A DNA stretch of 64,000 nt from Rhodocyclaceae bacterium (GCA_016721505.1 JADKHX010000014.1:1-64000); one strand, 5' to 3'. Positions 1 through 8,425 are shown, counted from the stretch's first letter. Made by a program: numbers and translations. Notes: a model not told the origin generated them from the sequence alone.

Positions 1-579
1 GAGTTTGACCTCGACGCCGAGGGCAACGATGCGCTGCATTTCGGCTTCCAGCACTTCGCGCGGCAGGCGGTATTTGGGGATACCGAAACGCATCATGCCG
101 CCGAGGAAGGGGCCGGCGTCTTGCACGGTGACGTGGTGACCGAGGCGGCGCAGATGGTAGGCGGCCGACATGCCCGATGGCCCAGCACCGACAACCAAAA
201 TCCGCTTGCCGGAATCGACGCTGACGGGGGCAAAAGCCCAGCCTTGTTTTAGCGCTTCGTCGCCGAGAAAACGTTCGACCGAATTGATGCCGACTGGCGA
301 ATCGATCTTGCCGCGATTACAGGCGCCTTCGCAGGTGTGATAGCAAACGCGGCCCATGATGGCGGGGAAGGGATTGTCGCGCGTCAGGTGACGCCAGGCG
401 GTTTCGTAGTCGCCGGATTCGGCGTGGAACAGCCAGCCTTGGATGTCTTCACCAGCCGGGCATTGCTGGTTGCAGGGCGGCAGGCGGTCGACATAGACCG
501 GGCGCTCGGTGCGCCACGAGCCGGTGTGATTGGCCAGCGAGGAGCCCGGATTGAGCGTGATGGCAAAGGGTTTTTCCAT
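1..579 (-). CDS. GltD-like FAD/NAD(P) oxidoreductase subunit, C-terminus outside window
   Basis: Partial gene: 193 codons are visible and the rest lies left of position 1. The start ATG at 579 is preceded by AGGAGG (587-592), which lies inside the 3' end of porB. The N-terminus carries an iron-sulfur cysteine pattern as in the glutamate synthase small subunit: C36, C40-Pro, then C79, C83 and C87 in a GRVCYHTCEGAC context. A Rossmann FAD-binding GAGPSG follows at about residue 131. Such subunits move electrons between a 2-oxoacid oxidoreductase and NAD(P). It directly follows the beta subunit (stop 581), so it is probably the electron-transfer subunit of that enzyme, comparable to PadH of phenylglyoxylate:NAD oxidoreductase (from memory). 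The substrate is not determinable. Confidence 0.85.
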   Translation of the reverse strand, partial: MEKPFAITLNPGSSLANHTGSWRTERPVYVDRLPPCNQQCPAGEDIQGWLFHAESGDYETAWRHLTRDNPFPAIMGRVCYHTCEGACNRGKIDSPVGINSVERFLGDEALKQGWAFAPVSVDSGKRILVVGAGPSGMSAAYHLRRLGHHVTVQDAGPFLGGMMRFGIPKYRLPREVLEAEMQRIVALGVEVKL

Positions 580-580
580 G

Positions 581-1603
581 TCAGGCTCCTCCTGTGAAGC
601 GCAAGCCGTATTTGCGGATGTTTTTGTCGGCCATGCCCTGGATGCGGGCGATGGTGGCGTATGCCGGTGATTTGCCGAATAGATGAGCAAAGCGCTTTTG
701 CGGGCGCAGATATTCCTCTACCGGTAGCCGATGACGGATTGGAGAGGACGAACTGAGTTCACCGTATTCGGCCTCGAACACCGGGAACAGCCCGGTCTCT
801 TTGGCGAGGCGCGCCATGCGGATGGTGTCGTGCGATGCGGTGCCCCAACCGAGCGGACAAGGAACCAGAATGTGCAGGTAGCGGGCGCCGTGAAAACTCA
901 TGGCCTTGGTGACCTTGTATTCGAGATCGCGCAGATCGGCGACGGTCGCCGTGGCAACGTAGGGAATGCCGTGGGCCATGGCGATGGCGGGGACAAATTT
1001 GCCTTGACCGAAACTGTTGCCGGGGTGTTCGCCGACCGGCATGGTGGTCGCCGTGCGCGCCGCCGGTGGCGTGGCCGAACTGCGCTGGACGCCGGTGTTC
1101 ATATAGGCTTCGTTGTCGTAGCAGATGTAGAGCACATCGTCGTTGCGCTCGAACATGCCGGAGAGGCAGCCAAAACCAATGTCGGTGGTGCCGCCATCGC
1201 CGCCTTGAGCGACGACGCGGATATCGCCATGCTGACCACCCTGGCCCTTTGCCTTCTTGACCTTGATCGCCGCCGCGATGCCGGTGGCGACCGCAGCGGT
1301 ATTGCCAAACAGCGAATGAATCCACGGGATTTGCCAGGAGCTTTCCGGGTAAGGCGTGGAAAAGACTTCAAGGCAGCCGGTGGCGTTCGCCGCAATCAAT
1401 TGCCGGTTGGTGGCTTTCATCGCCGCGTCTATCGCATAGCGCGCACCGAGTGCTTCGCCGCAACCCTGACAGGCACGGTGTCCGGAGTTGAGCGAATTGG
1501 TGCGCTCCATGTTGGACTGCACGCTGCGCTCTTCCGGCGCCAGCAAACGATTGCCGACAGTGAAGGTGCCGGTTTGATAAAACTTCACGGGTTGCATGGA
1601 CAT
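581..1603 (-). CDS. porB: 2-oxoacid:acceptor oxidoreductase, beta (TPP-binding) subunit
   Basis: 340 aa, ATG start. It contains the CQGCGE cysteine motif near residue 46, an ATGCLEV motif followed by a PYPESSW stretch as in pyruvate:ferredoxin oxidoreductase beta subunits, and a TPP/Mg-binding GGDGGTTDIG followed by the downstream N-E-A-Y-M-N-T-G-V-Q segment. With the alpha and gamma subunits it would oxidatively decarboxylate a 2-oxoacid to an acyl-CoA. The motifs favour pyruvate or a related small or aryl 2-oxoacid, but the substrate is not proven. It is the third gene of the operon, about 170 bp after porA, with a hairpin in between. It is followed almost immediately by the GltD-like subunit. 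Confidence 0.88.
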   Translation of the reverse strand: MSMQPVKFYQTGTFTVGNRLLAPEERSVQSNMERTNSLNSGHRACQGCGEALGARYAIDAAMKATNRQLIAANATGCLEVFSTPYPESSWQIPWIHSLFGNTAAVATGIAAAIKVKKAKGQGGQHGDIRVVAQGGDGGTTDIGFGCLSGMFERNDDVLYICYDNEAYMNTGVQRSSATPPAARTATTMPVGEHPGNSFGQGKFVPAIAMAHGIPYVATATVADLRDLEYKVTKAMSFHGARYLHILVPCPLGWGTASHDTIRMARLAKETGLFPVFEAEYGELSSSSPIRHRLPVEEYLRPQKRFAHLFGKSPAYATIARIQGMADKNIRKYGLRFTGGA

Positions 1604-1684
1604 GATGAGTCCTCTCTATTCTTAGCTTGAAATAACTTGTTCGGAGTGCCGCGTGATAGTCGAGCGAAGCGAGCCAACCAAAAG

Positions 1685-1702
1685 CCTCCCCGCGAGGGGA
1701 GG
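1685..1702. repeat. GC-rich hairpin in the porA-porB gap
   Basis: Perfect 7-bp inverted repeat CCTCCCC / GGGGAGG around a GCGA tetraloop, in the 172-bp gap between porA and porB. No T-run follows on the minus strand, so it is more likely an mRNA processing or stability stem, or a small dispersed repeat, than a strong terminator. Confidence 0.5.
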
Positions 1703-1775
1703 ATGGGAGGGGCGGGCCCATTTACAGTGTTTTTGTATTTTCATCATCAGAGGGTTGAGTAATCGGCGAACGCAT

Positions 1776-3029
1776 TTACGCAATTCGTGAGGCGACGGTG
1801 CCGAGATCGCGCAGGATGTTTTCAGCGGCCGGGCCTGAGCGGCGTTTGCTGCGTTCGCGTTCGAGCTGCTTATTGACCGTTGTCCAATCCAGATCGAGAA
1901 AGGTCAGCGGTTCCAGTTCGTCGCGCCCGGCTTTGTCGAACAGCGCGTGCAGCGACTTCTTGGTGATCGCGCGGCCGCCAAGACCGGCGATGACGGTGTA
2001 GCCATGCAGTTGTATGCCGGAAAGTGCCATGCGCACATCGGAGGAGACAATGCCGCCTTTGCCGACTGCCAGACTTTTCTCCAGCACCACCACGCGCTTG
2101 GCGTTCTTCAAGGCTTCGCGCACATTCTTGAGCGGAAACGGGCGATAGGAGGTGATGCCGAGCACACCGATCTTGACACCGGCATCGCGCATTTCATCGA
2201 CCGTGTCTTTGATCGTGCCGAGCACCGAGCCCATGGCGACGATCATGGTTTCGGCATCCTCGCTGCGATAGGTGTGCGTGAGGCCGCCGGTCTCGCGACC
2301 GAAGATCGCCTTGAACTCGGCCGCCAGTTCGGGGATGCGCTCCAGCGCCTGCATTTGTTTGGCATGCGCCAGATAGCGGACTTCCATGAAAGCCTCGGGC
2401 CCGACCATCGCGCCGATGGACACCGGATCGGATGGATCGAGCACCTGACGCGGCACATAGGGGGGCAGAAATGCATCGACTTGCGCTTGCGTTGGCATAT
2501 CGACGCGCTCGTAGGCGTGAGTGAGGATGAAGCCGTCCATGCACACCATCACCGGCAGGCTGAGTTCTTCGGCCAGCTTGAAGGCTTGGATGTGCAGATC
2601 GAGCGCTTCCTGATTGGTCTCGGCGAAGAGTTGCATCCAGCCGCAATCGCGCTGCGAGAGTGAATCGGAATGATCGTTCCAGATGTTGATCGGCGAGCCG
2701 ATGGCACGATTGGCCACCGTCATCACGATCGGCAAGCCCAGGCCCGAGGCGTTGAACACCGCTTCGGCCATGAACAGCAAGCCTTGCGAGGCAGTCGCCG
2801 TGTAGGTCCGCGCGCCGGTGGCCGAGGAGCCGATGGCGACGCTCATGGCGGCGAATTCGGATTCGACGTTGATGAACTCGCAATCTTTGAGTTCACCGGA
2901 CTTGACCATCTCGCCGATGCCTTCAACGATGTGCGTTTGCGGCGAAATCGGGTAGGCACAAATCACTTCCGGTCGGCACAAGGCCACCGCTTCGGCAACG
3001 GCGTGTGAGCCTTCGGTTTGCTTAAGCAT
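1776..3029 (-). CDS. porA: 2-oxoacid:acceptor oxidoreductase, alpha subunit
   Basis: 417 aa from the ATG at 3029 (MLKQTEGSHAVAEAV). An upstream in-frame start at 3116 would add 29 residues without family resemblance and lies inside porG. The N-terminal pyrimidine-binding domain has AYPISPQTHIVE and the ESEFAAM segment. The C-terminal domain II has the MGSVLGTIKDTVDEMR and LGITSYRPFP patterns of POR/KOR alpha chains. It overlaps the end of porG by 8 bp, so the two are translationally coupled. No separate delta (ferredoxin-like) subunit lies between gamma and alpha. Confidence 0.88.
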   Translation of the reverse strand: MLKQTEGSHAVAEAVALCRPEVICAYPISPQTHIVEGIGEMVKSGELKDCEFINVESEFAAMSVAIGSSATGARTYTATASQGLLFMAEAVFNASGLGLPIVMTVANRAIGSPINIWNDHSDSLSQRDCGWMQLFAETNQEALDLHIQAFKLAEELSLPVMVCMDGFILTHAYERVDMPTQAQVDAFLPPYVPRQVLDPSDPVSIGAMVGPEAFMEVRYLAHAKQMQALERIPELAAEFKAIFGRETGGLTHTYRSEDAETMIVAMGSVLGTIKDTVDEMRDAGVKIGVLGITSYRPFPLKNVREALKNAKRVVVLEKSLAVGKGGIVSSDVRMALSGIQLHGYTVIAGLGGRAITKKSLHALFDKAGRDELEPLTFLDLDWTTVNKQLERERSKRRSGPAAENILRDLGTVASRIA

Positions 3030-3624
3030 GAGTCGCCTCCTTGTGTTTCGCTTCTTCCATCTCGGCCCGCACAATATTGAAGGCCTCGGTCGCGCCGGCG
3101 ATATTGCCGCTGGCAACCTTGCCGGAGAACTTGGCGTTGATTGCCTTGATCACCGAGGCCAGCTGAATGACCCCCGACACTGCGGCAAAGCCGCCGAGCA
3201 AGGGGACGTTCGGCATCGGCCGGCCAACATGCTTTTGCCCCAACTCGGTAGCCGAGACAGTGCATAAGCGCTCAGGCGGCCAGTCTTTGATCAAGTCGCC
3301 CAGGCCGAGCTCGACGAAACTCTTATTGGTATTGATCAGGATGTAGCCACCGGGTTTGAGTCCGGCGAAGACATCGACCTGATGCAACAGAGTCGGGTCC
3401 TGAATGATCAGCGCATCAGGCTGCATGACCGGTTCGCGCAGACGAATCTCGGCGTCGGCGATCCGGCAAAACGCCACCACCGGCGCGCCGGTGCGTTCGG
3501 AACCGAAGCTGGGAAAAGCCTGTGCGTGGCGGCCTTCTTCAAAGGCGGCGATCGACAACATTTCGGCCGCCGTCACCACGCCCTGCCCGCCGCGTCCGTG
3601 TATGCGGACCTCGAACATTGCCAT
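3022..3624 (-). CDS. porG: 2-oxoacid:acceptor oxidoreductase, gamma subunit
   Basis: 200 aa. It opens with FEVRIHGRGGQGVVTAAE, the conserved start of POR/KOR gamma subunits, and continues with the FPSFGSERTGAPV motif. An AGGAG lies 6 nt before the ATG at 3624; a second ATG two codons later is less well placed. It is the first gene of the minus-strand operon porG-porA-porB-GltD-like. No promoter was confidently identified in the 170-bp region upstream, which is shared with the 3' end of hemL. Confidence 0.88.
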   Translation of the reverse strand: MAMFEVRIHGRGGQGVVTAAEMLSIAAFEEGRHAQAFPSFGSERTGAPVVAFCRIADAEIRLREPVMQPDALIIQDPTLLHQVDVFAGLKPGGYILINTNKSFVELGLGDLIKDWPPERLCTVSATELGQKHVGRPMPNVPLLGGFAAVSGVIQLASVIKAINAKFSGKVASGNIAGATEAFNIVRAEMEEAKHKEATHA

Positions 3625-3765
3625 TGCCTACTCCTTTCAATGGTTCAGACTTGCCGCTTGTCTGCTATTGCGAAAGGCGTAGCTTAGATATTTTGTCGGC
3701 GAATCCTTTGATCCAAATCATGAATGTGAGGATTGATTGCAATATGAGCGCGTCGCATTCAGCTT

Positions 3766-3792
3766 GACGGCGTGTGGCCAGCACAAACTGAC
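3766..3792 (+). repeat. 27-bp dispersed repeat, copy 1
   Basis: Copy of the window-wide repeat (consensus NACRGCGTRTN followed by RCCAGCACCAACTGRC). This copy has CACAAACTG where most have CACCAACTG. It lies 4 bp beyond the hemL stop codon, in the porG-hemL gap. Confidence 0.75.
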
Positions 3793-3796
3793 ACAT

Positions 3797-5074
3797 TTAG
3801 GTAGCAACAAAAATCTCATCTGCTGCAGCGACCGTGGCGGCGATGTCTTCGTAGCTGTGTGCCGCTGAAACAAATCCGGCCTCGAACGCCGCCGGTGCGA
3901 GATAGATGCCGCGATCGAGCATGCCGTGGAAAAAATGATTGAAAGCATCTTTGTCGCAGCGCATGACTTCGGCGTAGGACGTTGGCAGTGTTGCGGCGAA
4001 ATAAACTCCGAACATGCCGCCAACGGATTGCGCGCAAAAGGTGATGTTGCGCGCTCGGGCGCAGGCGTTGAGCGCATTGACCAGCGCCAGTGTTTTGCTG
4101 GTGAGCGCTTCATAAAATCCCGGCGCGGCGATTTTTTTAAGCGTAACCAAACCGGCAGCAACCGACAGCGGATTGCCCGATAAGGTACCGGCTTGATATA
4201 CCGGCCCCAGCGGCGCGATTTTTTCCATGATCTCGCGGCGGCCACCGAAGGCGCCCAGCGGCATGCCGCCGCCGATGATTTTGCCAAAGGTCGATAGATC
4301 CGGTGTGATGCCGTACAAGCCTTGCGCTGAATTCGGACCGACACGGAACCCGGTCATCACTTCATCGAATATCAGCACTGCACCATGTTGCGAGCACAGC
4401 GCACGCATGGCTGCGAGAAATTCCGGTTTAGGCGCGATCAAATTCATGTTGCCGGCCACTGGCTCGACAATCACGGCGGCTATTTTGTCGCCATGGGTTT
4501 TGAAGGCGTCGTGCAATTGTTGCGCGTCGTTGTAATCGAGCACCAAGGTGTGTTTGGTGAAGTCTGACGGTACGCCTGCTGAGGAGGGATTACCGAAGGT
4601 GAGCAAGCCGGAGCCGGCCTTGACCAACAAGCTGTCGGCGTGACCGTGATAGCAGCCTTCGAACTTAATAATTGCGTCGCGCCCAGTGTAGCCGCGTGCT
4701 AAACGAATCGCGCTCATGGTGGCTTCGGTGCCGGAGGAGACCAGACGCACCATATCCATACTGGGTACGCGTTTGACTAACAGTTCGGCCAGTTCAACCT
4801 CGCCTTCGGTGGGCGCGCCAAATGACAAGCCTTTGGCCGCTGCCTCCTGCACTGCATACACCGTGTCGGCATCGGCGTGGCCGAGCACTAGCGGGCCCCA
4901 CGAGCCAACGTAGTCGATGTAGCGTTTGCCGTCAGCATCCCAGACATAAGCGCCTTCACCACGGGCAAAAAACAGTGGCGTGCCGCCGACCGAACGGAAA
5001 GCACGCACCGGAGAATTGACGCCGCCGGGAATGGTTTTTTGAGCGCGGGAAAATAGAGTTTCGTTGTTGCTCAC
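3797..5074 (-). CDS. hemL: Glutamate-1-semialdehyde 2,1-aminomutase
   Basis: 425 aa, the normal family length. It converts glutamate-1-semialdehyde to 5-aminolevulinate, the C5-pathway entry to heme and cobalamin-type tetrapyrroles. The start is a GTG at 5074 giving MSNNETLFSRAQKTIPGGVNS, the expected N-terminus. Visible motifs are GGVNSPVRAF, the VSSGTEATMSAIRLAR phosphate-binding loop, FDEVMTGFR, and the PLP lysine in STFGKIIGGGMPLGA. The GTG overlaps the thiE stop (GTGA), so it is coupled to thiE as the last gene of a thiD-thiE-hemL operon. Confidence 0.97.
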   Translation of the reverse strand: MSNNETLFSRAQKTIPGGVNSPVRAFRSVGGTPLFFARGEGAYVWDADGKRYIDYVGSWGPLVLGHADADTVYAVQEAAAKGLSFGAPTEGEVELAELLVKRVPSMDMVRLVSSGTEATMSAIRLARGYTGRDAIIKFEGCYHGHADSLLVKAGSGLLTFGNPSSAGVPSDFTKHTLVLDYNDAQQLHDAFKTHGDKIAAVIVEPVAGNMNLIAPKPEFLAAMRALCSQHGAVLIFDEVMTGFRVGPNSAQGLYGITPDLSTFGKIIGGGMPLGAFGGRREIMEKIAPLGPVYQAGTLSGNPLSVAAGLVTLKKIAAPGFYEALTSKTLALVNALNACARARNITFCAQSVGGMFGVYFAATLPTSYAEVMRCDKDAFNHFFHGMLDRGIYLAPAAFEAGFVSAAHSYEDIAATVAAADEIFVAT

Positions 5075-5814
5075 GATGGTGTCGCTCCTACCGGTTGTGT
5101 AAAAAATGACGCGTAATTTTTTGCCTGTAATTGGATATCTTCGGCGGTGAATAGGTCGGTGATTACGGCAAGCAAATCGGCTCCTGCGGCGATGACGCTG
5201 GGAGCGTTTGCCAGTGTAATGCCGCCAATCGCCGCTACCGGCAGACCAAAACGTCTTGCCTCGCCAAGCAATGCAAGGCTAGCTTTAACTGCCGCCGGTT
5301 TGGTGCTGGAGGCGAACATGCTGCCGAAAGCAAGATAATTTGCGCCACTTGCGGCGGCGCTTTTTGCTAAGGACAAATCGTTGTAACAGGACACACCTAG
5401 CAGTCGAGTTGGACCGAGCGCCTGGCGTACAAGAGCCAAAGAACCGCCCGCATCGTCGCGGCCAACATGCAGACCATCAGCATCAAGTTCGATGGCTAGG
5501 TCAAGGTCGTCATTAACGATAAGTTTTGCGCATGCCGCATGGCAGATCGGCAGCAGCGCCGCGATTTGTTCGCGGCGCAATGGCTTCGGTGCCAACTTGT
5601 TGCGGTACTGCACCAGTGCCGCGCCACCGGTAACTGCAGCCTGCACCATCGCCACCAAAAGTGAGGTTGATGCTTGGTCGGGGGTAATGGCATATAGCCC
5701 GCGTAATGTTGGCTGCACTTGATTGATTGCGTCAGTTGGTGCTGGTAACACGCTGTTAAAGCGGCGCAGCCCTGTCCTCAATTGCGGCGATGTCTTCGTC
5801 ATCCTCATCGTCAT
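5071..5814 (-). CDS. thiE: Thiamine-phosphate synthase
   Basis: Joins HMP-PP and the thiazole phosphate to thiamine phosphate. Family motifs are LRGLYAITP, VQYRNK, LIVNDDLDLAIELDADGLHVGRDD, LLGVSCYNDL and AIGGITLAN. The start is uncertain: ATGs at 5814, 5808 and 5802 all overlap the thiD stop, and none has a strong ribosome site. The segment before LRGLYAITP is about 35 residues longer than usual. Part of it (NSVLPAPTD) is encoded by a copy of the 27-bp dispersed repeat. It ends in a 4-bp overlap with hemL. Confidence 0.93.
   Translation of the reverse strand: MTMRMTKTSPQLRTGLRRFNSVLPAPTDAINQVQPTLRGLYAITPDQASTSLLVAMVQAAVTGGAALVQYRNKLAPKPLRREQIAALLPICHAACAKLIVNDDLDLAIELDADGLHVGRDDAGGSLALVRQALGPTRLLGVSCYNDLSLAKSAAASGANYLAFGSMFASSTKPAAVKASLALLGEARRFGLPVAAIGGITLANAPSVIAAGADLLAVITDLFTAEDIQLQAKNYASFFTQPVGATPS
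5731..5757 (-). repeat. 27-bp dispersed repeat, copy 2, inside thiE 5' end
   Basis: Full-length copy on the minus strand. Its first two bases are the last two of the thiD stop codon TAA. It is read in the thiE frame as NSVLPAPTD. It differs from the dsbD copy at one base only. Confidence 0.85.
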
Positions 5815-6643
5815 CACGCGACCAAAATAATCGGTCGGGAATGAACTGTCCCATGCCTGGACGAAAGCCCGCCTGCAGTGTGCGCCAGGTGTATTCCTGC
5901 GCACCTTGCACTGCATCGGGAATGTCGGTGCCAGTGGCCAAATGTGCGGCAATTGCCGAGGCTAGTGTGCAGCCCGAGCCATGGAAACTTCCGGCTAGAC
6001 GTTCCCACTTGTCGCTACGCACCACGCCGTGGGAACCGTACAAAGTGTTGATGACTTGTGGTGTTGCTTCATGGGTGCCGGTAATCAACACGTATTCACA
6101 TCCAGCCAATACCAAACGCCGCGCGCACTCGATGAGGTTGGGACTGCCGCCACTATCGTCTTCGCCGGTCTCTTGCGCCAGCCGTCGCGCTTCCAAGCTG
6201 TTGGGCGTGAGAATGGTGGTTTGCGGCAGCAACAAGCTAACCATTGCGTCGATCATTTCTTCACCGGCGAATTGATCACCACGGCCAGAAGCCAACACAG
6301 GGTCGAGCACCAGCGGGATATCGGGGTAATCAGAAATAATTTCGGCAATTACCGCGATTGCTTCAACGCTACCAAGCATGCCTAACTTGAATGCGGCTAC
6401 CGGAATGTCTTCGAGCAGCGCACGTGCTTGATCGGCAATCCAACCGGCATCAATTGGCAATACCGCTTCAACACCGGCGGTGTCTTGCACCGTCAGTGCA
6501 GTCAGCACGGACAGCGGGTGACAGCCGAGGCTGGCAAGTGTCAAAAGGTCAGCCTGCATGCCAGCGCCACCGGTGGGATCAGCGGCGGAAAAACATAGAA
6601 CGACGGGCGGCGTGGCCGGAGTAGAAAAATTGGCGGCGGACAT
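5756..6643 (-). CDS. thiD: Hydroxymethylpyrimidine/phosphomethylpyrimidine kinase
   Basis: 295 aa. It phosphorylates HMP to HMP-P and HMP-PP for thiamine synthesis. Ribokinase-fold motifs are CFSAADPTGGAGMQADL, LPIDAGWIADQ, LVLDPVLASGRGD, LTPNSLEARRL, YVLITGTH and the anion-hole GSFHGSGCTLASAIA. The C-terminus ends in a very acidic tail (DDDEDDEDIAAIED). A GTG two codons upstream (6649) is an alternative start. It is the first gene of thiD-thiE-hemL and divergent from rubredoxin, with a 51-bp gap that must hold both promoters. Confidence 0.95.
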   Translation of the reverse strand: MSAANFSTPATPPVVLCFSAADPTGGAGMQADLLTLASLGCHPLSVLTALTVQDTAGVEAVLPIDAGWIADQARALLEDIPVAAFKLGMLGSVEAIAVIAEIISDYPDIPLVLDPVLASGRGDQFAGEEMIDAMVSLLLPQTTILTPNSLEARRLAQETGEDDSGGSPNLIECARRLVLAGCEYVLITGTHEATPQVINTLYGSHGVVRSDKWERLAGSFHGSGCTLASAIAAHLATGTDIPDAVQGAQEYTWRTLQAGFRPGMGQFIPDRLFWSRDDDEDDEDIAAIEDRAAPL

Positions 6644-6694
6644 AGCCACAGAAGGGCGTTAAGATAGGGGTCGATTCTAACTCAGCGTTTTTTC

Positions 6695-6889
6695 ATGACT
6701 ACTAACGTGGCGGCCGGCGTGGCGAATAAAAAATGGATGTGTCTGATCTGCGGATGGATTTACGACGAAGCTGCGGGCTGCCCCGATGAAGGCATTGCGC
6801 CAGGAACAAAGTGGAGTGACGTTCCACCGAATTGGACTTGCCAGGAATGTGGCGCCCGAAAGGAAGATTTTGAAATGCTGCAAATATAG
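6695..6889 (+). CDS. Rubredoxin
   Basis: 64 aa with the two iron-binding CxxCG/CxxCG knuckles (C16-L-I-C19-G and C-Q-E-C-G) and the usual GWIYDEAAGCPDEGI and GTKWSDVPPNWTC segments. It is a small cytoplasmic one-electron carrier with a single Fe(Cys)4 centre. It has a short N-terminal extension before the first strand. It is divergent from thiD and 42 bp before pilG; this neighbourhood is common in betaproteobacteria (from memory) and does not indicate a role in pilus control. Confidence 0.96.
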   Translation: MTTNVAAGVANKKWMCLICGWIYDEAAGCPDEGIAPGTKWSDVPPNWTCQECGARKEDFEMLQI

Positions 6890-6931
6890 TTATCATGCAG
6901 CTGTGAATGGTGTTCAGGAGATCCTTATAAC

Positions 6932-7330
6932 GTGAGTGAGATTTCACAACTTGCCGGCATCAAGGTTATGGTCATTGATGACTCCAACACCATACGTAAA
7001 AGTGCGGAAATTTTTCTTAAGCAGGCCGGTGCTGTGGTGGTCCTGGCTGAAGATGGGTTCGATGCACTGGCCAAAATTAATGATCACTTGCCCAATGTCG
7101 TGTTTTGCGACATTTTGATGCCGCGCCTGGACGGCTATCAAACTTGCGCGCTGATTAAGAAAAATCCGAAGTTTTCCACCACGCCGGTAATTATGCTTTC
7201 GTCAAAGGACGGTTTGTTCGACCGGGCGCGCGGGCGCATGGTTGGCTCGGATGAGTACCTGACCAAACCTTTTACCAAAGATAGTTTGCTTGCCACGGTT
7301 GCCACGCATGCGGTGCCAAGGGCGAGCTAA
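6932..7330 (+). CDS. pilG: Twitching-motility response regulator PilG
   Basis: 132 aa, a single REC domain with no output domain, GTG start. Acid pocket VMVIDDSNT, phospho-acceptor Asp in VFCDILMPRLDG, Ser/Thr switch in PVIMLSS, and K in YLTKPFT. In the Pil/Chp system PilG is phosphorylated by the CheA-type kinase PilL/ChpA and promotes pilus extension. An AGGAG lies about 10 nt upstream. It is the first of five co-oriented genes pilG-H-I-J-L. Confidence 0.93.
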   Translation: MSEISQLAGIKVMVIDDSNTIRKSAEIFLKQAGAVVVLAEDGFDALAKINDHLPNVVFCDILMPRLDGYQTCALIKKNPKFSTTPVIMLSSKDGLFDRARGRMVGSDEYLTKPFTKDSLLATVATHAVPRAS

Positions 7331-7370
7331 TGCCGTAACGATTAGGTACATCACTCTGAAAGGAAAAATC

Positions 7371-7736
7371 ATGCCTGTCAAAAAAATTCTGATTGTTGAT
7401 GATTCACCCACCGAACGCCAAGCGCTCACCGAGTTGCTGCACAAACACGGCTATCAAATATTTACGTCTGAAAGTGGCGACGAAGGTGTTGCAAAAGCCA
7501 AGGAAGTAACACCCGATTTGATTTTGATGGACGTGGTTATGCCTGGCACCAATGGTTTTCAGGCTACCCGTGCGCTGACTCGCGATGAGGCGACAAAACA
7601 CATTCCGGTAATCCTTTGCACCACCAAAGATCAGGAAACCGATAAGGTCTGGGGCATGCGCCAGGGTGCGATGGATTATTTGACCAAGCCTGTCGATCCC
7701 GCTGCGCTGATTGCCAAAATCGCGGCGATACCTTAA
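7371..7736 (+). CDS. pilH: Twitching-motility response regulator PilH
   Basis: 121 aa stand-alone REC domain. The ATG at 7371 follows AAAGGAA at good spacing; an upstream in-frame start at 7290 would overlap pilG and add unrelated residues. Motifs: KKILIVDDSPTERQAL, LILMDVVMPGTNGFQATR (phospho-Asp), VILCTTKDQETD and DYLTKPVD. PilH is the second regulator of the Pil/Chp pathway and is generally held to favour pilus retraction or to act as a phosphate sink. It lies between pilG and pilI. Confidence 0.93.
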   Translation: MPVKKILIVDDSPTERQALTELLHKHGYQIFTSESGDEGVAKAKEVTPDLILMDVVMPGTNGFQATRALTRDEATKHIPVILCTTKDQETDKVWGMRQGAMDYLTKPVDPAALIAKIAAIP

Positions 7737-7780
7737 GCCACTCAACAGACTATCGCGCTCAATAGGGACTGCCCGCACTC

Positions 7781-8347
7781 ATGGCCAAACGTATCAGCCT
7801 TCGCGAATTTCAGCAAAACCTTTCAATGCGTCTGGGCTCTGCCCAACGTGGTGAAAACTCGCGTGCGCTGTTAGGCGTCGCCTCGGGGCAGGGTGAGGAT
7901 TCGCTATGGTTGTTCGATTTGGCCGATTCAGGTGAAGTCGCACCGCTGACCACTTTGACACCTGCACCACTAACCAAACATTGGTTTGCCGGTTTGGTAA
8001 ATATTCGCGGCGCACTTTATAGCGTGGTTGATTTTTCAGCCTTGCGTGGCGGCGAAGCAACACCGCTCAATGCCGAAGCCCGCTTACTCCTAATCGGTAC
8101 CCGGCACGGTATCAATAGTGCCTTGTTAGTCAATCGTACGCTTGGACTATTTGCGCCGGATACACTAACGCTCACTGATGCTAGCAGTCAGAAAATTCCA
8201 ACGGCCGACGCCGCATGGCGCGGCAAGCGATATATCGATAGCGCTGGCACGAAATGGACGCGACTACGTATTCCGGCGTTGCTAGCCGATCCAGCATTTT
8301 TGGATGTTGCCGAAACGGCGACAAAAAATAGTGGAGTTAGCGCATGA
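7781..8347 (+). CDS. pilI: CheW-like adaptor PilI
   Basis: 188 aa with one CheW domain (about residues 35-175): WFAGLVNIRGALYSVVDFSAL is the typical CheW strand pattern. It should couple the receptor PilJ to the kinase PilL. It starts with ATG 44 bp after pilH. The 78-bp gap to pilJ holds nothing I recognise beyond the pilJ ribosome site. Confidence 0.9.
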   Translation: MAKRISLREFQQNLSMRLGSAQRGENSRALLGVASGQGEDSLWLFDLADSGEVAPLTTLTPAPLTKHWFAGLVNIRGALYSVVDFSALRGGEATPLNAEARLLLIGTRHGINSALLVNRTLGLFAPDTLTLTDASSQKIPTADAAWRGKRYIDSAGTKWTRLRIPALLADPAFLDVAETATKNSGVSA

Positions 8348-8425
8348 AGTACCGTGCAATTGACTACTGCGAATTCCATTTGCCTCACTACCTGTTGCTG
8401 AACTTGTTACCGGAAGGTATCTGCC

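Noticed and set aside
731..2663. Long plus-strand open frames (299 aa and 238 aa) opposite porB and porA
   Set aside because: They mirror the strongly supported minus-strand genes, show no family motifs and have no ribosome sites; they are antisense shadows of GC-rich coding sequence.
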